Source of the DNA: Floccularia luteovirens
Lineage: Eukaryota > Basidiomycota > Agaricomycetes > Agaricales > Squamanitaceae
Length of the DNA stretch: 64,000 nucleotides
Assembly: GCA_009739215.1 (NCBI GenBank)
Contig: VSJF01000005.1
Location: 1,674,001 to 1,738,000 of the forward strand
Direction of reading: 5' to 3'
Of the stretch, positions 35,923 to 47,943 are shown piece by piece. How positions within the stretch are numbered: the stretch's first letter is position 1; every line of letters begins with the position of its first letter. Made by a program: the position numbers and the translations under genes. The notes under the pieces are model-generated. The model saw only the letters and a list, made by a program, of their open reading frames with translations, was not told the origin of the DNA and ran no database searches.

Positions 35923-36493
35923 GGAATAAAATTAAAAATGAAATTAGAAAATTTCTCGTGAAAAACATGACGTCAGCCAAATTAAACTTAAAAAAATTCT
36001 TTTTAATCTTTCTTTATTATCATTCCATTTCTTTCCAGAATTCAACTCGTCTAGTTGCAAAGAAATATGGACAACAACCATATTTATATTGGTAACTTTG
36101 GTCCATTGCGGGCGTTGGGTGGCGTTTTAGAATTTCTGAAAGATATGATATATTCTCCTAGGTTTTCTATTGCAGCCAAGTCCAAGCCAGTCATCAAGTT
36201 TATCTCACCGGTTCTTCCTGAACTGCGGGTACCCAGTTTATGGGAACTGGAACTGACCCATGCCAACCGACAAAATTCCTTCTTTCTTCAGCCGGGGTTT
36301 GCCGTTTCTATACCGTTATACGTGCCTGTTTTTATTACTTGACAATAATCTTTGATCAGATTTCTGATTCGCGCACTGCCCTCCGCTGCTCTTTCATTCT
36401 CCAGGTTCTAAACGTCCAAACCACACAAGGTCCTCCAAACATACTCTTTCTTGTTAACTTGCCCATTTACTAATTGATCTCGTTTACCAGGTC
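35923..36493. other. Divergent promoter region, MTG2 and small unknown gene
   Basis: Both flanking genes start here. A plus-strand open stretch at 36068-36342 has no motif and is probably not coding. Confidence 0.4.
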
Positions 36494-36982
36494 ATGCCTA
36501 CGGAAGTTATTCCCCTCATTGTCGCCCAATATGAGCTTAGAGGACATCCTATACGAACCGAGCACTGGAACCTAGTTTTACTGGCATCCCAATCTACTAT
36601 CCACATTCTGGAAGTCAGGGGGAACACCGATTCATATACTTATATTCCCGAGTTTAATGTCCAACGAGTTTTGAGCAACGTCACGGCATATCGCGGGGGT
36701 TGCCATATAGGAGATATCCCAGTCAATTCTTTGACGTTGATACAGGAGAAACTCCGCGAAATCCCTGTTGTCAAGTTTGATCCTGGGTGGGATTTCCAGG
36801 TGTGGGTTATAGAAGCTGTTAAGTTGTTAAAAGAGGATGGCTTTGTCTTTAGCCAAGTTAATGAGGCTTTTATACGCCGAGAACTTGCAGAAGATATGGA
36901 GCGCTGGCAACAGGCAGATGATACAGTTGACGAAAGGCTTTTAGCGCACATGGAACAGAGTTCTTCAACATGTAAGTTTTAG
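36494..36982 (+). CDS. Conserved-looking fungal hypothetical protein, 162 aa
   Basis: Single-exon frame, MPTEVIPLIVAQYELRG start. The layout HWNLVLLASQSTIHILEVRG, NTDSYTYIPEF, RGGCHIGDIPV, then WDFQVWVIEAVKLLKEDGFV and a charged helical end (RRELAEDMERWQQADDTVDE) resembles small hypothetical proteins common in agaricomycete genomes, by recollection. In those I recall a Cys in the WDCQxWV position; here it is Phe. No catalytic assignment is made. A gtaagt donor lies inside the last codons (STCKF), so a further small exon is possible. No signal peptide or membrane segment. Confidence 0.6.
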   Translation: MPTEVIPLIVAQYELRGHPIRTEHWNLVLLASQSTIHILEVRGNTDSYTYIPEFNVQRVLSNVTAYRGGCHIGDIPVNSLTLIQEKLREIPVVKFDPGWDFQVWVIEAVKLLKEDGFVFSQVNEAFIRRELAEDMERWQQADDTVDERLLAHMEQSSSTCKF

Positions 36983-37826
36983 TAATCTAGTTACGCCTAT
37001 TTCTAACGATGATCGATGAATAGGAGGTTGTTTATCTGAACTAACACTTGGACTTGATGTTGGTTCCTAACTAAGAAGTCTTTCATATTTTACCTTTTGA
37101 CATTTTAAACTGCTCATGTGGTTGATGGAAAATCCTTGGAGCTTTGAATGTAGTTTTCGAACATAACAACAAAACTACGCAAGCTCGCCTTTTATGGATA
37201 TTCTGCAAAGTGGAAGAGGGAAATTAGGACCTTCAATGAACTACCAACTTATACGTACGCTCGAACTTGCTTACATACATCCCATCTAATTGTGCGTCAT
37301 ACGTACTTGTAGATGACTACATATAAGACTATATCAATCACATCGATTTAACAGTTGATAAGATTTAAGAGTTTTATGGTGTAACATGTTGTGATCAAAA
37401 TACCGACTAATACTTAGAATAAACTTCCGTTATACACCTTAGGATCCTACTAGAACTAGATTGCGTCAGAAATGATGATATCTCCAAGAGAAGTAAGTAC
37501 ATATGTAATCGTTGGAGCAATCCAAAAGAGATCAGACTATATTAGAAATTGATTATAGATTTTCTATTCTTGAAGAATCTCCAGTTCGGTCAGATTACTC
37601 GTATTAACATTCGTTGGAAGCTAGTGGGTGAGGAATAACTGGAGCCATGTAAACACGCGTAAAAAGAAAAGTAAAAAAAACGTCAAGTTCGTGAGATACA
37701 TGTAACGACATGCTAGTCCTTCTACTATAAAAATAAGAGGGCAAGTTTGTCTATGACACAAAAATTTGGAGTGTTCAGTCAGCGTTACTAAAATCAAAAA
37801 AGGATGGGTCATTGTTGGATGAGTTC
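36983..37826. other. Convergent intergenic region
   Basis: A/T-rich, no gene seen. It holds the 3' ends of the small unknown gene and the BBE-like oxidase. Confidence 0.45.
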
Positions 37827-39825
37827 TCATTTACGGCATGTCAAGGTGCTATCCCAATCTTCTGAACCAACACCTGATGCAACAATGAACAATCCTTTGC
37901 TATCGTATTTTTTCTGGATGGACTTTAATCTTCTGTAATGAGATCCAAAGAATGTCTTTTGGAAATCTGCTTCGTAGAGTGATGCCTAATTTTTTGTGAC
38001 GGGGTTTACATCTAACTTTAATAGCAAATCATGAAATGAAATGAACGTACTTCATTGAGATATGTACCAGAGCTTGTGGAAATCTCATCAAGAACTTTCA
38101 GGCTATCCTTGAGTTTCCGTCTAGCTTGATCAATTTCTTCTGCGGAACTACCATCTTCCCAAGACTCTGAAACATAAACATGACCAAATGTATCTCTCCA
38201 AGCTGGGTTCAGACCAGCAGAATCGGCATCAGTTTCAGCTACTGCTCCACCTCCAACTTGGCTATAAATAAGATATCAGGGTCTGGGAAACTTCCCAAGT
38301 ATGATAAACTTAGGCTCACTTGAAAGATGCACCGCCATCAAATGATAAAAGTATTTCTGCTATCTTCTCTGGTTCTGATTTGGCCATCTCAATCGACATG
38401 AATCTAGATGCCAACTCGACATTTGAGCTGACTTGGGAGTTTGCTGGAGTGGGAGAGTAAATTGCCGTGAACCAAGCATTGAAGTTGTCAAAGGGCAGGG
38501 TGAAAGATTGCATATTTGATTCAGTCGTGTTGTCTACGAATGTAATGAATGATTCGACCGTAGAGTTTGCTTCTTCAACTGTCTGATTGGGAGCGACATA
38601 GACAAACTGAAGAGAATCCTTTGATAATGTGGAATAGCCACCCCATCCAGCTTCGGCAAGGGTAGGGAGTAACCTCACATACTCGGTGATAACGGACTGA
38701 GCGACTTCTGGAGATGAAAAGTTGGCGGACATCACGAAGGATGACAACGGAAGAGATTCATAGGTCTGATATGTTGCCGAAATGATGATGCCGAAAGTGC
38801 CACCACCACCTCCACGCATAGCCCAGAAGAGATCCGCGTTTCTGTATGCGTTAGCAACGTGATATTCCCCGTCTGCGGTGACTACAGTGAATTGAAGAGC
38901 ATTGTCGACACCTATAATTATACACAATCAGTATGCGCGCATCCAGATCAAATGTGATTGCAGGTACCTAATCCGTAACCAGGAGAGAATGCACTATGGC
39001 CTCCACCCATTATCCAGCCTCCAGCAGCACCGACCGACCCGCCTGAGGAAATTCCACCAACGATGAACCGTTCTTTAGCATGAGCGGCATCATAAGCTTC
39101 TTGCCATTGCACACCGGAACCGAGTGTTAAAGCTGAAGTATTCCGTCAGTTATATATGACTTCAGGAGTGAGCGCAGAACAGAAGACTTACCTTGATATG
39201 TAGTTGTATATGGACCACTGTCGGGAACAAAAGAGGGGTTGTATGTTATGTCTTTTAAATTGTGCGTCCAGACCATGAACCCTCCGCGACCTGCACTCCG
39301 ACCAAGGTAATCGTGACTGAAATCAAAGTTATAAGTAATTTAGTTTGAAGCGGTTGACTGGGGTATGTACCCTGTATTTTTAACCACAATACGAAGGTTG
39401 TGTTCTGCTGCAAACTTAACAGCCGCTCGAACATCTTCAACGTTGCGTGCATCGACACCGATAGGAGGTACACTCCCCTGCTCACAAGGGATACCCAGTG
39501 TAGTGTTCAAATAGCAGGCACTGATTGTTCCATTTTCAGATCGGAAAGTCTCGAAGTTCGGGTTTTGCATTTGACCAGGTTGGGAAGACCGCCAGGTTCC
39601 GTCCCAGTGCTTTTCCTGTACTTCTGTGCAGTTACCCTGCGGAAAGAATGATGGATAACAAGCTGCCGCCAAGGGTGCTGGGTAGATTAATGGCTGTGAG
39701 AGGTGAGTAGTGAGTTCAGCGAAATGTTCTTCTGAAGGCCAGCATTCTTGGCCGTAAAGACATTTGCAGTCTTGTCCCAGAGCGAGAATTGGGAACAGGG
39801 CTAGAAGGGAAAGTAGACCTTTCAT
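37827..39825 (-). CDS. Secreted FAD-linked oxidase, berberine-bridge-enzyme-like
   Basis: Extracellular or secretory-pathway oxidase of the BBE/vanillyl-alcohol oxidase type; substrate unknown. Signal peptide MKGLLSLLALFPILALG with cleavage near QDCKCL. The FAD-binding PCMH domain includes VPPIGVDARNVEDVRAAVKF, the covalent-FAD histidine context NTG-HDYLGRSAG across an intron, and AAGGWIMGGGHSAFSPGYGLG. The BBE C-terminal segment reads ASLYEADFQKTFFGSHYRRL and DSKGLFIVASGVGSEDW, ending STLTCRK. Six exons, about 565 residues. The second covalent Cys of bicovalent BBEs is not apparent, so single His attachment is likely (inference). N-glycosylation sequons are frequent. Frames are intact. Confidence 0.9.
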
Positions 39826-40877
39826 GACAACCTGATTTGTGTGGTTGACGCGGACCACAAAGTACCACAAAGTGTAAACTTGTAAAGCCTTTCTCTTTAT
39901 AAGAAGAGTAATCAGAACAGCATCATCCAGGGTCTTCTGTAACCGAGATATATTGACACCTGGCACGCAGGTATTGCAGTTAAATGGAGCATTGAATATA
40001 CCTCGTTGTGGCGTATACGTATTTATGATCCATATCATGAAAGCGCCTTGTATACAAACTGAAGGGCTGACTAGGATAGGCAAAGAAGGATGTCACGGTC
40101 GGAATACAAACTAATTATGCGTTTGTGGTGTACAATTTTGGGAGGCATTGTTATAAACGCACACACGGGGTCTCCATTCCGCAGCGACTTGTAAGGAATG
40201 AAATATAATAGGATCGGGAACCTGTCACACCAAGTTCGTAAAAATTACAAGCTTCACAGTTCACGGACTTGGCGTTAAGAAAGTAGCCTTCATTTAACCT
40301 GTAAATAACAACTGGTCTAAGCTGTTGAAATAGCTGCTTGATTCCTACTGACTGCGCGGTTCGGAGATGAAAGGACCATTGAAAAAGAATCGAGGTTGTT
40401 CAGTTTTGAACATCTTCAAAGAATTCATGTCGTGTAAACACATGCAACTTTAGCCGAGAGTGTCGCCAAGGACCGCACCAGATCATACTTGGACAACGAC
40501 GGAGTCCTGCAGGTCTAATTCGGCTTCAAAACTGGTATAATCAAGGACGTCATTTTTGAAGGATAAGTGCACAGTGAGTAGGATGTACTGTGAGGGTTGA
40601 TAGAATTAATGATAGAGGATCTTATAAGCTGGTAGGTGCATACACGCGGCTGGGAGTTTGATCTCACGGGTTAATTGGGATAGGGTAATCATGATGGCAG
40701 AATATATGTAACATTGAAATCTGCATAAAGTGTTGTCGCGGTCGCCATAACCAGGCCACTAATATATATAGAGTAGCAATTGTAAAAGAAAAACACCTTT
40801 TTAGACTCCTTGGACTCGCTGTGGTTATTTTAAGATCAAAGTTGGCGTTGTACATATTTATATTTAACCATATGCAT
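39826..40877. other. Upstream region of BBE-like gene
   Basis: No gene supported. The last about 40 bp before 40878 match the repeat family also seen near 13.6 kb (tttatatttaa word). Confidence 0.4.
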
Positions 40878-41253
40878 CACTGCAGGCGCCAGCGCCTGTT
40901 TCGGCCGGAAACAGGAATTAAGAAAAATGTTTAGTGTTTCTCACGCCTTTTTCTTTTGAGAAAAGGTTACATGTTTTTAGCTGAAACAGATAATGACAAA
41001 CAGGTATTCTTTATCTTATTCTTTTTCTACTAGAAATAGGAAAAAGTATACCTTTTTCCTGCTAGAAATAGATATCTTTTAAATAGTATTCCTGTTTCTG
41101 GTAGAAAATAATCAGATAAAGAATACCTGTTTCTACATCATTTGTTTCAGCTAGAAACAGGTAACCCTTTTCTCAAAGAAAAAGGCGTGAGAAACACTAA
41201 ACATTTTTCTTCATTCCTGTTTCCGGCCGAAACAGGTATGGGTTCCCGCAGTG
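40878..41253. mobile_element. Foldback (long terminal inverted repeat) element, 376 bp
   Basis: Nearly the whole element is an inverted repeat. The left end starts cactgcagg and the right end closes ccgcagtg. Inside each arm the words gaaacagg, gaagaaaaatgtttagtg-like, gtgtttctcacgccttttt and gagaaaagg occur in mirrored order. The flanks carry a possible 3-bp target duplication, cat at 40875-40877 and 41254-41256. No coding capacity, so a non-autonomous MITE or foldback element. The core word cctgtttcggccggaaacag is itself palindromic. It is inserted in another repeat: flanking sequence matches 13.6 kb. Confidence 0.75.
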
Positions 41254-41345
41254 CATGTTCTGCTATTATTCACGTGATGACCATAGGATGCACTTCCATC
41301 GATCGAGCGAATGAGGGTGCTGGTTTTAGGAGCCTGATGAATAAG
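41254..41345 (+). repeat. Right half of the dispersed repeat interrupted by the foldback element
   Basis: Contains ttcacgtgatgaccatagga, tgcacttccatcgatcgagc and gaatgagggtgctggtttta, then ggagcctg. The same words appear reversed at 13495-13560, forward but diverged at 13645-13670, and as ctggttttaggagcctg at 13822-13838. Confidence 0.7.
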
Positions 41346-42009
41346 TAATGACTTGTATGAAAGCAAGCGTACAATATAGGGATAGGAGGGGGATAAGGTC
41401 TGATCCAGAATGTTCGTACCCAAGTGTAAGAACAAGCAATTTCCGCATGGTTGCGATCAAATTTGATATTCTTATCATCCTGATATTCCGAAGATACAGC
41501 CAGATCAGCTGTATATGCATGGAATTGACTGATGCGACCTTCACAGTCTGCTTTGCGCTTACTTGGTGCAAATACGCAACTGCTCTCAACTTTTGGTCAA
41601 AATATGACCATTTGTGAAATCACCACTCATCACCAGCGATCGTGACGAGAAACATGTCTCCCGCACCTCCACAAGAAACATTAACCGTCAATTGCAATGA
41701 AGAAATTTGATATAATCATTTGTTTTACAGCTGAAATCTGCTATGATAAATTTATAATTAGTCGCGCAGAAGCCGTTTCAGGCAGGAGCATGGGTAACGG
41801 ATGTGCCTGACCACCTGGATGGCAACCAATGACGGCTGTGGGTAAAAAAAAATTTAGAAACTCCGCAAGGCTATTTTTTTGGAACTTAACTTCCATTGCC
41901 CTTTATTATCAACGTCGACTTTTCTTGCTGACTTCCTCGCCATCCAAAAGCTTCAAGGCTCTACTTCCACTCTCTGAGACACCACATTCTTTTCAATAAA
42001 CAACCCGAA
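41346..42009. other. Upstream region of first GPI-anchored protein gene
   Basis: No gene seen. The last 100 bp are pyrimidine-rich, in line with a fungal core promoter and 5' UTR. Confidence 0.4.
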
Positions 42010-42910
42010 ATGTTCTCTGTTACTCTTGCTGTTTTGGCTCTTGTTGCTCCTTCGTTAGCAACGGTCTTTGTACGTTTTCAAACAACCATCTCAGAAAAAA
42101 TATCTCACTCATTCACTGTAGATCACGGCCCCAGTCGCTGCGACTACTCTAGTCGGCGGTGAAAAGACCACCATTCGGTGGATGGATAGCGGTTCCGCAC
42201 CTAGTCTTCAAGACTTCGGTCCCGCCAAGATATCTATTTACGTTGGAAATGCCCAGCAACAGGTGGGAGAATTACATCAGACTCTATAATTGTTGTTGAC
42301 ACAATTGAATCAGACTTCATTGCAAACAATCGTACCTAGCGTTGATGTTTCGACATCATCGTCCGTCGACTTTACCCCAGACCCAACCATTGGGCCAGAT
42401 AGCGAAGAATAGTGAGCAATCTAAATTAAAAAAATAATCAACAAGTATAAATAACATCTGGGGCTTTTAGTTTCATTCGTGTAGAGTCCCTCTCTCTAAA
42501 GGATGCTGCCCAGCCACAATTCCCAGCGCTTGCATTCTCCTCAAAATTCTCGTAAGTCAAGTCACTTCACACGGTCACTATACCAATCTAACTAAATATT
42601 TTCAAGAATGTCTGGTATGACCGGAAATTTTACCCCCGCCATTGAAGCTCAGATCGACGGCCAATCGACAGCTCCTATTGCTGGCGCTACTTCGGGATCT
42701 CCTTCCGCCACTAACGCCGCAGCTTCTTCCACCCCTTCCGCAGCAACAACTAGCAAGCCTGCCTCAAGTGCCGCTGCATCTGCAAGCAAGAGCGGAGCAA
42801 GCTCTTCTGCCTCTGCTAAACCTACCAACACTAGCGGAGCTCTTGGTGTTAAGGCTGGATGGGCTGGTGTTGCTCTCAGCTGCGCGGCTGCTGTTTTCGC
42901 CATGCTTTAA
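42010..42910 (+). CDS. Ser/Thr-rich GPI-anchored protein with Kre9/Knh1-like N-terminal domain, copy A
   Basis: Cell-surface protein of the family with a yeast Kre9/Knh1-like N-terminal domain (PF10342 by recollection), associated with cell-wall beta-glucan. Signal peptide MFSVTLAVLALVAPSLATVF. The domain runs ITAPVAATTLVGGEKTTIRW, then KISIYVGNAQQQTSLQTIVP and YFIRVESLSLKDAAQPQFPA to FSSKFSMSGMTGNF. A Ser/Ala/Thr-rich stalk follows and a hydrophobic C-terminus (GWAGVALSCAAAVFAML) fits a GPI attachment signal. Exons 42010-42069, 42122-42262, 42314-42411, 42471-42551 and 42607-42910 sum to 684 nt, 227 residues. Related gene at 45579. Confidence 0.9.
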
Positions 42911-43453
42911 ATTCACCATATCTATTTTAATTTTTATACTTTGTCTGCCTCTTCACCGTCTCGGATTACGCTCTTGGGCTTTGTGAAGGTTTACACTTTG
43001 ACCGACCTAGTCAACTCATACATACTGTTCAAGATGCCGTAATGTCTTTCATGATGCTACTGTGATGATTTGGCACGACATAGGTTATGGGGTTTGATTA
43101 TCGTACACTCTTTGCAGCAGTAAACCTGGAATTAATCAAAAAACTATTTTCTCCCCTGTAACATTGAGACCTACAACTTGAGTGATATGAAGTTCGAGCA
43201 GCATTACCAGCTTGCCGAAAGTGTTACAACACATTTTATTGTTCAACTCACACCAATCCAGGGGTAGTTTTTTGTTATTTCACAAGTCAGGTTCGAGACC
43301 ACCACTTGCTGGTCAAGTCGCTAGAACTGCGCATGTAATCAGGTATGCGAAACAGAAGTCCCGTCTGCTAATTGTAATATATGTACAAAGAATAGAATAA
43401 TTCCAATTGGTATCAACCCGCGAGTACCTATCAACGAGCCAGGCACAGAAATC
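42911..43453. other. Convergent intergenic region
   Basis: No gene seen. A B-box-like word (ggttcgagacc near 43290) lacks the rest of a tRNA. Confidence 0.4.
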
Positions 43454-44934
43454 TTAGATTTTTGATTTTGAATCCAGTGGTTGAACCTCTTCCCTCCTGG
43501 TTGTCCTACCGAGTGCATTAGCTGCTTCAATTGCACTCTCCTTCTTTTGCGCTGCTACTTCCTCCTCGCTTACTAACCTTCCTCCAATCTCTGCCTCGAC
43601 TTCCTTTGCAACGTCCGCTAGGTACACTTTGTCGTCCTTGTTAACATTGTCCGGGTTGGGATCCCGACCAATGAGACTGACGAAAACACCTTTATAGAGG
43701 ATTGGGTAGGAACCAACTTGAATGCCATGTGATTTTAATCGTTTCTGTAGTGAGGTTAAGTAGGGAGCAATCATGGATTCTGCCCGTCTTTTAGAATTGT
43801 TTGTTAGGTAGTCATAATGGTAGACAGTAACGATATAAACTATGCTTACTCGGTAAAAATTTGTATCCTTAAGGGCCTTTCACTAGGAGGTGGTAAGGGC
43901 AAGAATGGAGTTAAGCCTGTCAACATCTTCTGGAATAGTGTCGGGATGCCAGGGAATACACATAATTTCTTTTCCAATCGTATAACCGGCTGTCAAAATC
44001 GAGGTATGAACACAGCACTTCCAGCTTAGTCTATCGAAGAAACTGACCACCCATATATCTTCTCCTACAAATAGGACTTCAGCATTACTGGGGAATAATG
44101 CCATTCTATTCCTTGCCGCTAGCTGTTGAGCATTCTGTTTTCCAGCCCAAGTCCGGTGCTTCGTCATCTCATTCATGCGTTTTATTGTCTCGTCATGATG
44201 AACAAGTTCTTGCTCAAAAGATTTGGCAAGAGATTGATAAGTGATATCTGATAAATAATAAGGCGTTGAGATTCACCATCTTATGATTTAGGACTTGCCA
44301 TCATGTGTAGGTCCAATTCCACCACTGGTAATCACAAAATCATATCTTTTAACCAGCCTTCTACTAGCCTCCACTCTGATGTGATGAAAGATTTATCGAA
44401 TTAGTGATGACGAACCGGCTCGGGAGTGGGCTTCTACATACATCTCTTCTTCACTGTCTGCAATGACTTCTATTCGTTTTCTAGACGTTAGTCACTAACC
44501 TCGTCAGGAAATCAAATAACATCCAACGCAAAGGAGACGTACAGCTCAATTCCATGTTCAAAACAATATTGAGCGAAATAATTTGAATTGCGGTCCAAAG
44601 TCTTCCCGTTGAGAATTTCATCACTACATCACAGAACAGTTGGTAGTGATATCTATCAAGTATCATAAAACACTCACCCGATGATTAGAGCGGCAGCAGT
44701 ACGGATGTAGTTTCCCTCGCCCAGGGGGTTGACTGGAATAGGGGACATAGGAAAAGTGACCTTAACTGGAGCCCTTGGTGTTGGTGTTTCTGCTGGTTTT
44801 TCTGAGGACATTGATAGAAACCTTAAATGTGGAGATAAGAGGCGGTATGTTATCGGGATACTTTTATGTAGCTGTGGTGGGAAAAATCTGTTTCGCAGTG
44901 GTGCTGATGTCAGAGTTGCAAATAATAGGCGCAT
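43454..44934 (-). CDS. MoaB/Mog (CinA-like) molybdopterin-binding-domain protein, FLAD1-N-terminal-like
   Basis: Carries the MoCF-biosynthesis fold used by MogA/MoeA, CinA and the N-terminal part of human FAD synthase (FLAD1). In many fungi a stand-alone protein has this domain; a hydrolase role on nucleotide derivatives is possible but unproven. The protein starts [20 protein letters not shown], basic and possibly a mitochondrial presequence. Domain blocks: [86 protein letters not shown] is the diagnostic motif. About seven exons, ending [13 protein letters not shown]. Frames join without correction. Confidence 0.85.
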
Positions 44935-45578
44935 GAGATGGTAGAACTGTTCGCAATCCTAAAACCTAGATACACAGTTGTTGATATTTGAACTCAACAA
45001 TGCATCGAACTACAGCAGGAATGTTCGAAGCTGAGTATTTTCCGTAAAGTTCTTGGTAACTTCGCGCGCAGAACGGGGGTTAACGGAAGCGGAGTGTGTG
45101 ATGCATGTGCATGATGCCGTGTCGTCACACACATTATTATTTGTGGTATCATACAATGCAACAATAAAACTCCAATGTTCGCATGAAAAGGTCGTGTTCC
45201 ATTTTCCTAGAATGTCATTCATTACTTGTTGCTTATACTACATGCAACGCCCAGTAATTGCTTAATTAAATGTGCAACCATTCAGCCTGCACAGGGACCA
45301 TGCTGCCACCACGTGGTTACTTATTACTTGTGGTTCAGTTTTGGGAAAAAAGTTATGAACTACTTGACGACCACCACCAGACGACCTTCACGACGGAACT
45401 CATCAAGTTAGACACGATCTCCATCTGATCATAATAACACTCGTACGCGTCTCACCTCCCCAAGGTTGACTCTTTCATGTTCTTCATCATCTGCTAGCCA
45501 GCTCAATCCATATCATATATATACAGTCTCCCATTGAAAATACCATTCCTTTTGCACACAGTCCTTCCATTTTCACAG
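44935..45578. other. Divergent promoter region
   Basis: Lies between the MoaB-like gene and the second Kre9-like gene, both starting outward. No coding signal. Confidence 0.4.
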
Positions 45579-46658
45579 ATGAAGCTCTATTTGAATCTAT
45601 TAGCCGTGGCATTTTTGGCTTCTAACTTTGTCGTTTCTGTGAAATCGGCTTTGTTTGTACGTTATGCATCGTCATTCATCTCCTTGACTCAATATCGGAT
45701 TTGCCTGCTATAGGTGACCGCTCCAAAGCTCACCACTACATGCCACGGAGGCCAGCCTTGTACAGTCCAATGGCAAGATGATGGTATCAGACCTCTCTTG
45801 CCAGCTATTGGTGCTTGCACAGTTGGATTATATACGAACAAGCAGGTCGGTTTGATTACTTGTTCTGACCATGTTGTTGTGCTGACGCCTTCCTTTAGGA
45901 ACTTATCCAGCCCATTGGACTCGTGGACGTGTCGCAAGTACATTCACTCACCTTTACGGTATGTTCCTTTTGCTTGCAGTTGTAAATTTTTCCTAAACAC
46001 AACCCCTAGCCCAATCCACAAGCTGGTCCTAATTCGCGCGCTTAGTAAGTACCATAGCATATCTGCGGTATGGGGTGCTTATGAGAGGACTAAACAGCTA
46101 CATTGGCTTTACCTCAGTAAATCTGCTTGTCAACGACAGCATACCCTACACTGCTTTTTCCCCCTTCTTCGGGTGAGCTTATATGTAAATCATCCAAATA
46201 GCACAGAATTGTGATTTTTTTTTAGCATCGATGGAATGTCAGGATCCTTCGACTCTCCCCTTCCTTTCCCTTCGGCAACACCAACTATTCCCGTTCCATC
46301 TTCTCTCACATCTCCGACCCCTTCACAGAATGCGACATCTGTGACAAAGGCGACAACATCGACATCCACTGCCACTGCCACATCTACATCTACTTCAATC
46401 AGTAAAGCATCTTCATCGTCTTTGGACCCGGACCCGACCCCCATGACAACACTTACCTTCCCTGATGCATCGACTTTTGCACCCTCTTTTGCACCATCTT
46501 CTGGGTTCTCAACAGCCGTGCTAAGCACGACAATCCCTGTCTCCTCTCCGTCTTCCTCTCAAACAGCAACCTCTGGTGCAGCTGTTACCTTTTCGAGCTT
46601 CAAGATCACTTTGCCATTTACATCTTCAGCTATCCTTATTCTGTTTTTCTTCTTATAG
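45579..46658 (+). CDS. Ser/Thr-rich GPI-anchored protein with Kre9/Knh1-like N-terminal domain, copy B
   Basis: Same architecture as the gene at 42010. Signal peptide MKLYLNLLAVAFLASNFVVS, then VTAPKLTTTCHGGQPCTVQW, IGACTVGLYTNKQ, ELIQPIGLVDVSQVHSLTFT, PNPQAGPNSRAYYIGFTSVN and IDGMSGSF. The domain keeps the paired Cys (CHGGQPC). A long Ser/Thr/Pro stalk follows and the C-terminus is hydrophobic (FTSSAILILFFFL), a GPI-type signal. About seven exons with GT..AG introns; the last intron ends in a run of T before tag. Both copies share the exon layout at the start (signal peptide exon, then ITAP/VTAP exon), suggesting an old duplication. Confidence 0.87.
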
Positions 46659-47943
46659 CTCCAGCAGGGCTTTGCCCACCCGAACATTCCGATTTTTCCT
46701 GAAAAACGGACTTTCATTACTGCGATACCCATTCGAGCTTTCCTCACATTGCTACTAATTCCGAACCAATTTTCATCCTGCGATCCCCTTTTGCGTTACC
46801 CCATCCTTCACTTATGAAAAGGACCTGTTTACCAGCGGCCCTTTCCATTACCCCTCTTGCTGTAACTAGTTGATGTCCCTGTCGTAGCATCATATTGTAA
46901 GTATACAGAATCATCAGATCGTGTTTACCCACCAGGCCATTCGTTCATGCACACGTTGAAACGATTGAGGAGACAATGTGTATGCATGTGTGTATGGTTA
47001 TCTAATCGAATTTGGTTTTGGGACAACCCCAAATCGGATTACATGTGATTCAGGCTATCCTCTAGAACTTGTTCATTACATATGTACCCGCTGCTATTGA
47101 TTGATTATACAGTATAGGAACCACTCGACACATCACTGTATCATCGATTAATCAGCGCATTAATGACATGTGCCAGCTACAAGTGGTCCTGAAATTTTCA
47201 TCAATAAGCCCCTCCAATCCCGTCAGAAGTTCCTTATTCATGTTAGATTTAAACGGTCCCGCGCTCATATATATCTAGGATACGAGTAATCTACTAGTAT
47301 ACTTCGAAACTGATGTTTATTCCCAAGGGTCTTGATAGGACTTTGTTGGATTGTCCCGCCGTCAAATTCCCCGAAAGGTAGATGAACATTTTACATAAGA
47401 CCGCGTCCTTGTTGAGCTTTGGACTTGGCGCACTAGCTCGAAGGTCCTTGGTGATAGTTACCCCGGATAAACCGAGGATGTCAAAACAGCTGGTCAGTGC
47501 TTTTGGGATTCATTGTCATGAAATTTGCTCTTAGAAAATCAAGTTCGACCTGCTGATCCACTGTCTCACTACATACTGCCGAATTTCCACTATTCACAAG
47601 AGGGTTCTGTGATTCCCCATTTATCCCTAGTCCTTTCGAGGATGCCATTCTTCCCTTTCCACTAAATGAAATGGGCTCCCTTGGACCATCTGGGCACACC
47701 ATCTTACGACTTGTGGGACGTGATTGATGGGATGATAGATCCTATAACAATCGGGGCCGATAGATATACATTCCCGAATCTGCAACTTCGTTATTGCCGG
47801 AATGCCTCTCAACCGCTATTTACAAGATCCCTGAAATGGCATAATCCATCCCATAAAAACTTCCGCTCACTTTGCCTAACCCCCCTTCCTTTTGATACCG
47901 AAGTAATCCATCCCTCCACAGTCGTTAATTCCCAGAGCTAGTA
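46659..47943. other. Intergenic region upstream of transporter pair
   Basis: No gene supported. Short open frames near 47666-47941 run toward the transporter start but show no motif; probably promoter and 5' UTR. Confidence 0.4.

Noticed and set aside
39340..40083. Extension of the BBE-like protein upstream of its signal peptide
   Set aside because: The ATG at 39825 starts a clear signal peptide; the open frame further upstream is coincidental.
42649..42903. Antisense Ala/Glu/Leu-rich open frame
   Set aside because: Shadow of the Ser/Ala-rich stalk of the GPI protein gene on the plus strand.
43285..43300. tRNA B-box-like word (ggttcgagacc)
   Set aside because: Upstream sequence does not form a tRNA cloverleaf.
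46190..46528. Antisense open frame with acidic Val/Asp repeats
   Set aside because: It is the complement of the Ser/Thr-rich stalk of the Kre9-like protein; the composition is explained by that repeat.
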